In this document: positions 1 to 7,902 of the stretch, piece after piece
Layout: each line of letters opens with the position of its first letter
Position numbering within the stretch: the first letter of the stretch is position 1
NCBI GenBank assembly: GCA_016218415.1
Contig: JACRED010000020.1
Coordinates: 52,900 to 116,899 of the forward strand
Length of the DNA stretch: 64,000 nt
Source: Nitrosomonadales bacterium
GTDB lineage: Bacteria; Pseudomonadota; Gammaproteobacteria; Burkholderiales; Gallionellaceae
Direction: 5' to 3'
The notes under the pieces: generated by a model
What the model saw: the letters and a program-made list of their open reading frames with translations, nothing else
What the model was told of the DNA's origin: nothing
The model's database searches: none
Program-made: the position numbers and the translations under genes

Positions 1-2
1 AG

Positions 3-278
3 CTGCGCGACGACCTGCGCACCCGACTAGGCTGGGGACTGGTGTACCAGGTGCACAGCCTCAGCGACGAGGAAAAAGCGCAGGCACTGGCGCAGCACGC
101 GATGCAAAAAGGCTTCATCCTGCCGCCTGAAATAACCCAGTATTTATTGCGCCACGGGCGGCGCGACCTGCCCAGCCTGATGGTGGCACTGGATGCGCTG
201 GACCGGCATTCGCTGCGTCTGCACCGCGCGCCATCGGTTCCGCTGCTTAAGGAAGTGCTGCAACATGAATTGAAATAA
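3..278 (+). CDS. hda: DnaA regulatory inactivator Hda, C-terminal part (5' end outside the window)
   Basis: The open frame enters from the window edge and ends with TAA at 276-278. The visible 91 residues contain LGWGLVYQV, a run of helices with LPPEITQYLLRHGRRDL, and SLMVALDALDRHSL, which is the lid and C-terminal part of Hda/DnaA-type AAA+ proteins. Hda with the DNA-loaded sliding clamp stimulates ATP hydrolysis by DnaA and so limits re-initiation of replication; that role is known for the family. It lies directly before a HAD-type phosphatase, an order common in betaproteobacteria. The clamp-binding N-terminus and Walker motifs are not in the window, so full-length DnaA cannot be excluded from this part alone, but the short C-terminus without a DNA-binding domain IV argues for Hda. 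Confidence 0.85.
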   Translation: MRDDLRTRLGWGLVYQVHSLSDEEKAQALAQHAMQKGFILPPEITQYLLRHGRRDLPSLMVALDALDRHSLRLHRAPSVPLLKEVLQHELK

Positions 279-286
279 ACATACAT

Positions 287-344
287 GTAGGGGCGGGCCA
301 TGCCCGCGAACAACAAGACAATCGCGGGCATGGCCCGCCCCTAC
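287..344. repeat. Long perfect inverted repeat with GTAG/CTAC ends
   Basis: Two 23-base arms, 287-309 and 322-344, are exact reverse complements separated by 12 bases. The ends read GTAGGGGC and GCCCCTAC. Copies of the same design with different inner sequence occur at 12483-12508, 37139-37210, 40052-40077 and 40870-40933. The hairpin lies between hda and the HAD phosphatase and could act as a transcript-stabilising or terminating stem; no T-run follows. Confidence 0.85.
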
Positions 345-394
345 AAAATCAAATCCGCGTCTGTGCGGTAATTGACTTGAAATGGAATATTTAG

Positions 395-1057
395 ATGAAT
401 TTAGCCCTATTCGATTTGGACAACACCCTGCTCAACGGCGACAGCGACTTCGAGTGGTCGCAATTCCTGATCCGCATCGGCGTGCTGGACCGCGAGCTGT
501 TCGAGGCGAAGAACCTCGAGTTCTACGAACACTACAAGGCCGGGACGCTGGACATCAATGCTTTCCTGGATTTCCAGCTCAAGCCGCTGTCGCGCCACTC
601 GCGCAAGACGCTGGACGAATGGCACAGGCAGTTCATGCGCGAACAGGTGGCGGGCATGATCACGCAGCCTGCGCGCGAACTGGTGGATAAGCATCGTGCG
701 GCTGGCGATACCTGCGTCATCATCACCGCGACCAACAGCTTCGTCACCGCGCCGATTGCGCGCGAGTTCCGCGTCGAACACCTGATCGCGACCGAGCCGG
801 AACACAGGGACGGCGAATTCACCGGCAACGTCGCCGGCGTGCCCTCCTTCCGCGAAGGCAAGATCACCCGCTTGGACAGCTGGCTGACCGAACGCGGCTG
901 GATGCTGGACAGCTTTGAGGACACCACCTTCTACAGCGATTCGCTGAACGACTTGCCGCTGCTATGCAAGGTAAAACATCCGGTCGCGGCGAATCCGGAT
1001 GCGACGTTGCGGGCGCATGCGGAGCAGCATGGGTGGCGGATTATTAGTTTGCGTTAG
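395..1057 (+). CDS. HAD superfamily subfamily IB phosphatase (SerB/CicA-like)
   Basis: The 220-residue protein begins with the HAD motif I FDLDNTLL, with Asp7 as likely nucleophile and Asp9 as acid/base. Motif II is seen in VIITATNSF around residue 110 and motif III/IV in FYSDSLNDLPLL near residues 185-196. This pattern is typical of the subfamily IB phosphatases that include phosphoserine phosphatase and CicA. The substrate cannot be read from the sequence. It follows hda and a hairpin repeat. The start at 395 is chosen because motif I begins seven residues later; there is only a weak ribosome binding site. A housekeeping sugar- or amino-acid-phosphate phosphatase is the safest call. Confidence 0.85.
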   Translation: MNLALFDLDNTLLNGDSDFEWSQFLIRIGVLDRELFEAKNLEFYEHYKAGTLDINAFLDFQLKPLSRHSRKTLDEWHRQFMREQVAGMITQPARELVDKHRAAGDTCVIITATNSFVTAPIAREFRVEHLIATEPEHRDGEFTGNVAGVPSFREGKITRLDSWLTERGWMLDSFEDTTFYSDSLNDLPLLCKVKHPVAANPDATLRAHAEQHGWRIISLR

Positions 1058-1069
1058 TTATCAGGCAGT

Positions 1070-1224
1070 TCGTCCTGCAGCTTGTCGAAGGGTAGGCGTC
1101 ATTCCCGCGAAAGCGGGAATCCAGTCAAAACCAAAAACCGCCGGGCAACCCCCGCCGGCGTTGATTTTTGTCATTCATTCTTCGATACACTGCGCTGTGC
1201 GCAGCACTCGGGACGAACGGCCCC
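1070..1224. repeat. Nested dispersed repeats in the HAD-ubiH gap
   Basis: This convergent gap is made almost wholly of repeats. TTCGTCCTGCAGCTTGTCGA at about 1070 and GGGACGAACGG at 1212-1222 look like the two ends of the TTCG..CGAA type repeat that recurs at 39089-39113 and 44767-44822. Inside lies a GTCATTCCCGCG...CGGGAATCCAG palindrome (1098-1125), a motif seen in many proteobacterial genomes. The nested order suggests one repeat inserted into another. Confidence 0.6.
1138..1169 (+). terminator. Possible terminator after the HAD phosphatase gene
   Basis: CGCCGG at 1139-1144 pairs with CCGGCG at 1155-1160 and is followed by TTGATTTTT. The stem is short and the loop is ten bases, so this is a modest candidate for rho-independent termination. 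Confidence 0.35.
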
Positions 1225-1234
1225 AATAATTCAA

Positions 1235-2395
1235 CTAACCATTCGCCCCAAACATCATCCGCTTCGCCACAAACTTCTTCGCAAACGGCAAACAATCCAG
1301 AGCGGTCAGTGCGCCAGCACGCCCCGCGCTTAACCCCGGCAGGTCATTGGAAAACAGCCGCACCAGCCCATCGGTGAATCGTATTCCCGCTTCCCTGTCG
1401 GTACGACGCCGGCTGCGGTAGTCGGCCAGCATCGCTTCTATGCCCGGCGCTTCCGGCGCGGCATCGAGTATCTCCTGCGCCAGTTCCCACGCGTCGCGCA
1501 GCCCCATGTTGAAGCCCTGCCCGGCGACCGGGTGCATGGTTTGCGCGGCGTTGCCGAGCAGCACGGTGTGCGGCATCGGGAAAAGATTCGTGGCGCGTTT
1601 CAGGCCCAGGGGGAAGGTGGTGCGTTTGCCGACGTGGGTGAATTCCCCGACGCGGTCGCCGAAATGTTGCTGCAATTCGCGCAGAAAGGTTGCGTCGTCC
1701 CACATCAGCATTTCCTGCGCGCGCCGGTGCGGCGCGGTCCACACCAGTTCGTAACCTTCCTTGAACGGCAGCAGCGCGAGCGGGCCTTGCGGGGTGAAGC
1801 GTTCGAATGCGGTGTCAGGTTTTGGCGCGGTGCAGGTGATATGAGTGATCAGCGCGGTCTGTCCATAGTCATGCACTTCTGGCGGGTGTTGTTGCGCCAG
1901 CAATTTTCCGCCGTCGGCGACGACCGCGAGACGGGTGTTCAGCGAACGTTCGGCGCCATCCTGTTGATAGACGATTGCGGCATGATGCGCGCCATTTTGT
2001 AATTGCGTCACGCTTGCGCCGTAGATGGACGCAACATCGCTATGTTGCAGCGCATCGGTCAATGCGTCTTGCAGCGCGGGGTAGGGCAGCACGTAGCCGA
2101 GTTCCGGCACGTTCATCTCGGCGGCATGCAGCAGCGTGCGGCCAAAACTGTGCTTCTGCGAGATGTGGATGGTGCGGATAGCCGAGACATCGCGCAGCGC
2201 ATCCCACACGCCGAGTCTACCCAGCAGCAAGCGGCTGCCGTAGGACAAGGCCAGCGCACGCGCGTCGTTGCTGGCGGCATGGGCCGGGCGCGCTTCCAGC
2301 ACGCAGACGCTCAGCTGACTTTTGCTTAAAGCCAATGCAAGCGCGGCGCCGACCGGGCCGCCGCCGATGATGGCGATGTCACAGGTTGCAGTCAT
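1235..2395 (-). CDS. ubiH: 2-octaprenyl-6-methoxyphenol hydroxylase UbiH family FAD monooxygenase
   Basis: A 386-residue flavoprotein. The N-terminal Rossmann motif IIGGGPVGAAL (residues 9-19) binds FAD, and LLGNAAQTMHPVAGQGFN (about 277-295) is the second FAD motif in the form that is characteristic of UbiH. The ARALALSYGS segment near residue 46 is also typical. It would hydroxylate a ring carbon during ubiquinone synthesis at the inner membrane. It is the last gene of the minus-strand run amgK-(lipoprotein)-murU-pepP-ubiH, a context conserved in related bacteria. UbiF/VisC-type paralogues are the alternative, but the GNAAQT motif favours UbiH. Confidence 0.92.
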   Translation of the reverse strand: MTATCDIAIIGGGPVGAALALALSKSQLSVCVLEARPAHAASNDARALALSYGSRLLLGRLGVWDALRDVSAIRTIHISQKHSFGRTLLHAAEMNVPELGYVLPYPALQDALTDALQHSDVASIYGASVTQLQNGAHHAAIVYQQDGAERSLNTRLAVVADGGKLLAQQHPPEVHDYGQTALITHITCTAPKPDTAFERFTPQGPLALLPFKEGYELVWTAPHRRAQEMLMWDDATFLRELQQHFGDRVGEFTHVGKRTTFPLGLKRATNLFPMPHTVLLGNAAQTMHPVAGQGFNMGLRDAWELAQEILDAAPEAPGIEAMLADYRSRRRTDREAGIRFTDGLVRLFSNDLPGLSAGRAGALTALDCLPFAKKFVAKRMMFGANG

Positions 2396-2460
2396 GGTTT
2401 TTCATCCCGGATCATCAGTGCTCTATCAAGTGGTTCGATACCTCACCACGAACGGCATGT

Positions 2461-3774
2461 TTAGCGTTGGTCTTTCCTCATCAGCTCTTCGATATCCGCC
2501 ACCGTTTTCGGCGCGGCGTCGGTCAGCATTTCGTTCCCGTGTTCGGTGATGACCACATCATCCTCGATGCGGATGCCGATGTTCCACAGATACAGCGGCA
2601 CGTCGGCGGCGGGGCGGATGTAGCAGCCCGGCTCGACGGTCAGCACCATGCCGGGTTGCAGCGGGCGCCAGTTGCCGGCTATCTTGTAATCGCCGACATC
2701 GTGCACGTCCATGCCCAGCCAGTGGCCGGTGCGGTGCATGTAGAACTTCTTGTAGCTTTCTTTTTCCAGCACTTCATCGACGCTGCCGTGGCACAGCTTG
2801 AGGTCGATGAAACCCTGCGTCAGCACGCGCAGCGCGGCATTGTGCGGCTCGTCCCATTTGCGGTTCGGCTGTGCGGCGGCGATCGCGGCGGTCTGCGCGG
2901 CGAGCACGATCTCGTACACGTCTTTTTGCGCGGCGCTGAATTTGCCGTTGACCGGGAAGGTGCGCGTGATGTCGGAGGCGTAGCCGCCCAGTTCGCAGCC
3001 CGCGTCTATCAGCAACAGATCGGCATCGCGGAGTTGCGCGTTGTTGTCCACATAGTGCAGCACGCAGGCATTCGCGCCGCCGGCGACGATGGAGGTGTAG
3101 GCGGGGTGGCGCGCGCCGTGGCGGCAGAATTCATGCAGCAACTCCGCTTCGACCTGGTATTCGAACTGGTCGGGGCGGGTGAACTGCATCGCGCGCCGGT
3201 GCGCAGCGGTGGAGATCGCGGCGGCGCGGCGCATGATGTCCAGTTCATGCGCATCCTTGAACAAGCGCATTTCGTTGAGCAGCGCGCGCACGTCGTGTAT
3301 CTCGTCCGGCGCGCATATGCCGCTGCGCACCTTGGCTTGCACTTCGCCGCGCAATTTGAGGATGCGGCCATCCCATGTGGCATCGCCGCCCAGCGGATAG
3401 AACAGCGCCGGCTGGTTGCCGATCAGCTCGGCCAGTTTTTCGTCCAGTTGCGCGATGGGATAAGCTGCGTCGAAGCCGAATCGTTCCGGTGCGGCGTCCG
3501 GGCCGACGCGGTAGCCGTCCCAGATTTCGCGTTCCATATCCTTGTCGCGGCAGAACAGGATGGACTGCGGCGCGTCTCCGGCAATTAAAACGACTACGGC
3601 TTCCGGCTCGGTGAATCCGCTCAGGTAATAAAAATTGCTGTCGTGGCGATAGCCGTAATGCGTGTCGGCATTGCGCGCCACCTCCGGCGCGGTGGGGATG
3701 ATGGCGATGCCGCGCTGCATCTTTTCCAGCAGGCGGGCGCGGCGACGGGCGTAAATGGAGGGATCAAAGTTCAT
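2461..3774 (-). CDS. pepP: Xaa-Pro aminopeptidase PepP
   Basis: A 437-residue M24B metallopeptidase that removes an N-terminal residue preceding proline. The N-terminal creatinase-like domain is followed by the pita-bread domain with metal ligands in LLLIDAGCELGGYASD (about 255-270), the histidine in MHRTGHWLGMD (about 343-353), and the glutamates in LTVEPGCY (about 373) and GIRIEDD (about 399). An in-frame start exists upstream at 3846, but the start at 3774 gives MNFDPSIYARRRARLL, the usual N-terminus, and leaves the gene 11 bases behind murU. It is co-directional with murU and ubiH. Confidence 0.93.
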   Translation of the reverse strand: MNFDPSIYARRRARLLEKMQRGIAIIPTAPEVARNADTHYGYRHDSNFYYLSGFTEPEAVVVLIAGDAPQSILFCRDKDMEREIWDGYRVGPDAAPERFGFDAAYPIAQLDEKLAELIGNQPALFYPLGGDATWDGRILKLRGEVQAKVRSGICAPDEIHDVRALLNEMRLFKDAHELDIMRRAAAISTAAHRRAMQFTRPDQFEYQVEAELLHEFCRHGARHPAYTSIVAGGANACVLHYVDNNAQLRDADLLLIDAGCELGGYASDITRTFPVNGKFSAAQKDVYEIVLAAQTAAIAAAQPNRKWDEPHNAALRVLTQGFIDLKLCHGSVDEVLEKESYKKFYMHRTGHWLGMDVHDVGDYKIAGNWRPLQPGMVLTVEPGCYIRPAADVPLYLWNIGIRIEDDVVITEHGNEMLTDAAPKTVADIEELMRKDQR

Positions 3775-3785
3775 GGCGCATTGTG

Positions 3786-4502
<717 letters not shown>

Positions 4503-4535
4503 TTAATTTTCGAAATTCTGCGGGCTGACTCCATC

Positions 4536-6728
4536 TCACTGGGGCTTTAATTCAAATCGTGCTAGAAATGGACCCGCCTTTCTGTCAAATCGGAGAAATG
4601 AGCCACCAACATATAAAAAATTTTCTGATGCAACCATGGTGCCTATGCTTCCATTGCTTGTTGCGCCAAGGGTTACGGTTTCACCAGTCGTTTTGTTTCT
4701 TGAGGAAATGATATTTCTGCCCTCGTTATAGTTCTCTCTTGTAATGTTGAAATAATTACCGCGCCACTCTGTATATGAACCAAAACTTGGATGCGGATTT
4801 ATTTTTAACCATGTGGCGCCATCCCATTTCCAGTAATTTTCTCCAGTTGAAGCATATAGCTCATCGGATTTCCCGAGTCTAAATTTGCATCTATATCCCG
4901 CAACTTTGAAGGCATTCTCTGGCAGGCGCGTCCATACTTTCCCATCCCACATGTCAACGCCATGCAACGTAGTGTCGCCATAGTGATCGCTTTCATCACC
5001 TGTGTATCCGCAGGTATAAATCTTCCCCTGACTATCGACAACAAAACTGTTGATTAGATAATTGATTCCAGAGATTTTTTTCCAGTTCGTGCCATCCCAT
5101 TTTGAAATACTACTGATCCCACCATCATTGTATTGGTCGGTATGGTGCCCAGTGGCCACATACAAACTGCCTTTCTGATCTGTTTCCATATTGAATATGG
5201 GGTCGTCTGTCGCCTTTAGTGCGCTCCATTTATTTTCATCCCATTTGGCGATCTGATTTTTTTTGATGACAACATCGTCAACCCGGGTGAAAGCGCCGCG
5301 TACATAAAGGGCTCCTGCGTTATCAACTGCCATACCGTAAACAATATCGTTTACTCCAACATTTCTCCCAAAACTTTCCCACTTATTTCCATTCCATTTG
5401 GCAATATTCCTTGCTCCAGAGGTCGCTTCGGTAAAGGCACCACCAACAACTAGATTGCCTGCCTCATCTTGTGCTAACAAATTGACCGATCCGCCGTTAG
5501 CACAGCCTGGATTGATGCCACTATTTCTTCCTTCAAATGGGAAGATGCCCCATTTTGAGCCATTCCAATACTGGATTGGGTGCTCAGTACCTACGCTAGG
5601 CCCACCTTCAACATTGCACGTGCTGAATAGACCGACATAAATCGCGTCGTTTTTATCGATCAGTAGGCTACTTACTTGTGCGCTTGTTTTGATATCTATT
5701 CTTTCCCATTTCTTCCCATTCCATTTCTCAACCCCCCTTGAACTGGTTAAATATGGAACACCTCTCGAATCAAAAGCGATCGACGAGGCATAAGCATCCT
5801 GTGTAATTCCTCCTTCTTCATATGAAAAGCCACCAGCATCTGTCCCTACAGCATTCCATTTCTTGCCATCCCAATAAGCTATATTGTGGGCTTTTATATC
5901 ACCCACACCTTCGTCCAAATCACTCATACGGATACTTTCGAAAGATCCCACTACATAAACATATCCGCGGCTATCAATGGATATGGCAGCACCATGTTCA
6001 GAGCCACCTTTTAGAAAACCTCCACCCAATTTACTCCAGGTTTTTCCATCCCACTTCATGACGAAACCACTGTAGATATATCCCTCGCCTGGCTTCATAC
6101 CTTGAAGGCTTCCGCCAGTGGCATAAACATTCCCCTCTTTATCAATTGCCAACGAATAGACATCTCCAGTAATTCCATCACCCAAGAGCTGCCAACTCTT
6201 TCCATTCCATTTGCGAGTTTTGCTTGGGCTACTACTTCCGACACCGTTTATGCAGCCACTCGCATATAAGTTTCCTTTCTCATCAATTGCAAGACTTCGC
6301 ACCTCATGACAATCTTCTTCGACTTCTAGCAATACATTCCAAGATAACCCATCCCATACTGCAACTGAGGCTGATCCTGCACCATTGGAGATATTGGATG
6401 TAATTAGCCCGGCCACATATATTTTGTTTCCACTGGTGACTATGCTGTTCACTTGTTGGACACCGGGGACACCTCCCATACCGATCCAAGTAACATTGTT
6501 TGTCTTTAGAGGTGTTGCTTCCGGCCCTGTATCTTCGATAGTGAGAGAGTTAGCGTCCTGTGGGCTCGAGGCAATAACAGGTTCTGATTGCTGTACTACC
6601 GATAGATTGGCCGGAGGTACGGCATCTCGATTGACTGGAGCAGTAACAGAAGAATCGTTTGGTGAACATGCCGACAACAGTGCAACAATGCAGAGCGTGA
6701 TTCCGATGTAACTGTTAGCAGTCTTCAC
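4536..6728 (-). CDS. Secreted lipoprotein with W-D/N-G-x-x-W beta-propeller repeats, function unknown
   Basis: About 730 residues. GTG at 6728 is chosen because GGAGG lies five bases upstream and because it begins a lipoprotein signal ending in LLSAC; an ATG further up (6764) lacks these supports. The rest is a series of roughly ten or more repeats of the type KWNGKSWQLLGDG followed by SLAIDKEGNVYATGG, in which a Trp-Asp/Asn-Gly-Lys-x-Trp strand alternates with a Val-Tyr-x-x-Gly strand. This pattern predicts one or two beta-propellers on the cell surface or in the periplasm. The coding DNA is visibly AT-richer than its neighbours and separates amgK from murU, genes that usually adjoin, so I infer acquisition by transfer. 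No catalytic residues can be named. Confidence 0.8.
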   Translation of the reverse strand: MKTANSYIGITLCIVALLSACSPNDSSVTAPVNRDAVPPANLSVVQQSEPVIASSPQDANSLTIEDTGPEATPLKTNNVTWIGMGGVPGVQQVNSIVTSGNKIYVAGLITSNISNGAGSASVAVWDGLSWNVLLEVEEDCHEVRSLAIDEKGNLYASGCINGVGSSSPSKTRKWNGKSWQLLGDGITGDVYSLAIDKEGNVYATGGSLQGMKPGEGYIYSGFVMKWDGKTWSKLGGGFLKGGSEHGAAISIDSRGYVYVVGSFESIRMSDLDEGVGDIKAHNIAYWDGKKWNAVGTDAGGFSYEEGGITQDAYASSIAFDSRGVPYLTSSRGVEKWNGKKWERIDIKTSAQVSSLLIDKNDAIYVGLFSTCNVEGGPSVGTEHPIQYWNGSKWGIFPFEGRNSGINPGCANGGSVNLLAQDEAGNLVVGGAFTEATSGARNIAKWNGNKWESFGRNVGVNDIVYGMAVDNAGALYVRGAFTRVDDVVIKKNQIAKWDENKWSALKATDDPIFNMETDQKGSLYVATGHHTDQYNDGGISSISKWDGTNWKKISGINYLINSFVVDSQGKIYTCGYTGDESDHYGDTTLHGVDMWDGKVWTRLPENAFKVAGYRCKFRLGKSDELYASTGENYWKWDGATWLKINPHPSFGSYTEWRGNYFNITRENYNEGRNIISSRNKTTGETVTLGATSNGSIGTMVASENFLYVGGSFLRFDRKAGPFLARFELKPQ

Positions 6729-6766
6729 GTCTTCCTCCCTTGGTGGTTTAGGCAGAATGTCCAATC

Positions 6767-7834
6767 TTAAAACGTATAACCTTCCTGCACTGCATTCGGA
6801 TGCAATTCGTCCAGCAGATTGAGCAGCGGCTTGAGGTCGATGTAGCGCGCGCAGGCGCGGCGCAGGTAGTCCATCACCAGCGGCATGTCCTTCAGGTAAC
6901 CTTCCTTGCCATCGCGGTGGTACAGGCGCGCGAAGATACCCAGCACCTTGATGTGGCGCTGCACGCCCATCATCTCGTAGTCGCGGTAGAACTCGCCGAA
7001 ATCGTCGCGTACGGGCAGCCCGGCCTTGCGCGCATTTTCCCAGTAGCGGATCAGCCAGTCCATGATCTGTTCTTCCTCCCAGCGGATGTAGGCATCCTTG
7101 AACAGCGAGGCAAGGTCATAGGTGATCGGGCCGTATACGGCGTCCTGGAAATCCAGTATCCCCGGCGAGAATTGAAAAGTGCTTTTTTCGTTTGCTCCCT
7201 CACCCGCTTGCGGGAGAGGGTTGGGGAGAGGGGGAGCGATGTGCATCAGGTTGCGGGAGTGGTAGTCGCGGTGCACATACACGCACGGCTGCGCGAGGTT
7301 GTTGGCGAGGATGCGCTGGAAGGCGCGTTCCAGATCGGCGCTCTGCTTTTCGGTGAGCGTCACGCCCAGATGCTTCGCGATGTACCACTCCGGGAACAGG
7401 TTCAGTTCGCGGCGCAGCAGTGCTTCGTTGTATGGCGGCAGTTCGTTCTGTTTTGAGGCGAGCTGGATGCGGATCAGCGCGTCGGTGGCCGTGCCATAGA
7501 GTTGCTTCGCGATAGCGCCGCCGCCTTTGGTCAGGGCCTGCAGATAAGTGGTATTGCCCAGATCGGACAGCAGCAGGAAACCCTGTGCCAGGTCCTGCGC
7601 ATAGACATGCGGCACGTGGGTGCCGGCGTCCTCGAATAATTTTCCGATGTGCAGGAACGGACGGCAGTCCTCGTGTTGCGGCGGCGCGTCCATGACGACC
7701 TTCGTGCTGCCGTCGGCAAAGGTGGCGCGGAAGTAGCGGCGGAAGCTGGCATCGGCGGAGGCCGGCGCGAGCGTAAATTTTTCGTTGGGAAACAGGCTGT
7801 GCAGCCATTCGGTAAGCTGTTGCTGGCGTTGCAT
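6767..7834 (-). CDS. amgK: N-acetylmuramate/N-acetylglucosamine kinase AmgK
   Basis: A 355-residue phosphotransferase of the APH/choline-kinase fold. YVHRDYHSRNLM carries the catalytic Asp and Asn of the Brenner motif and GILDFQDAVYG carries the metal-binding Asp. AmgK phosphorylates MurNAc or GlcNAc at the anomeric position for MurU, which lies two genes downstream. The start at 7834 gives MQRQQQLTEWLHSLF, the usual N-terminus. Between the two active-site motifs is an extra stretch of about 24 residues including PLPNPLPQAGEGA; it is encoded by a palindromic repeat (7192-7236) and interrupts what is normally a short loop. The lptD gene diverges from it across 68 bases. Confidence 0.9.
   Translation of the reverse strand: MQRQQQLTEWLHSLFPNEKFTLAPASADASFRRYFRATFADGSTKVVMDAPPQHEDCRPFLHIGKLFEDAGTHVPHVYAQDLAQGFLLLSDLGNTTYLQALTKGGGAIAKQLYGTATDALIRIQLASKQNELPPYNEALLRRELNLFPEWYIAKHLGVTLTEKQSADLERAFQRILANNLAQPCVYVHRDYHSRNLMHIAPPLPNPLPQAGEGANEKSTFQFSPGILDFQDAVYGPITYDLASLFKDAYIRWEEEQIMDWLIRYWENARKAGLPVRDDFGEFYRDYEMMGVQRHIKVLGIFARLYHRDGKEGYLKDMPLVMDYLRRACARYIDLKPLLNLLDELHPNAVQEGYTF
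7192..7236. repeat. Palindromic repeat inserted in frame in amgK
   Basis: CTCACCCGCTTGCGGGAGAG forms the central hairpin and GGTTGGGGAGAGGGGGAG the right flank. A near copy lies at 14792-14831 before thiE. On the minus strand it encodes PPLPNPLPQAGEGA without breaking the amgK frame. Confidence 0.85.
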
Positions 7835-7857
7835 ATCGGGTTCTCGAGGGTACTTGA

Positions 7858-7881
7858 TGTTAAACTGGCGGAAGTTTAACA
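7858..7881. promoter_or_regulatory. Perfect palindrome in the amgK/lptD divergent promoter region
   Basis: TGTTAAACT (7858-7866) and AGTTTAACA (7873-7881) are exact reverse complements around GGCGGA. The position between two divergent starts and the dyad symmetry suit an operator; TACTAT at 7885-7890 could be a -10 box for lptD. The binding protein is unknown. Confidence 0.5.
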
Positions 7882-7902
7882 CCTTACTATTTGCTGCGCG
7901 TT

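Noticed and set aside
287..344. CRISPR repeat
   Set aside because: Palindromic repeats here are scattered singly through the window, not spaced in arrays, and have no cas genes nearby.
2386..3588. 400-codon plus-strand frame across pepP
   Set aside because: Antisense to pepP, whose metal-binding motifs are complete; no motif in the antisense product.
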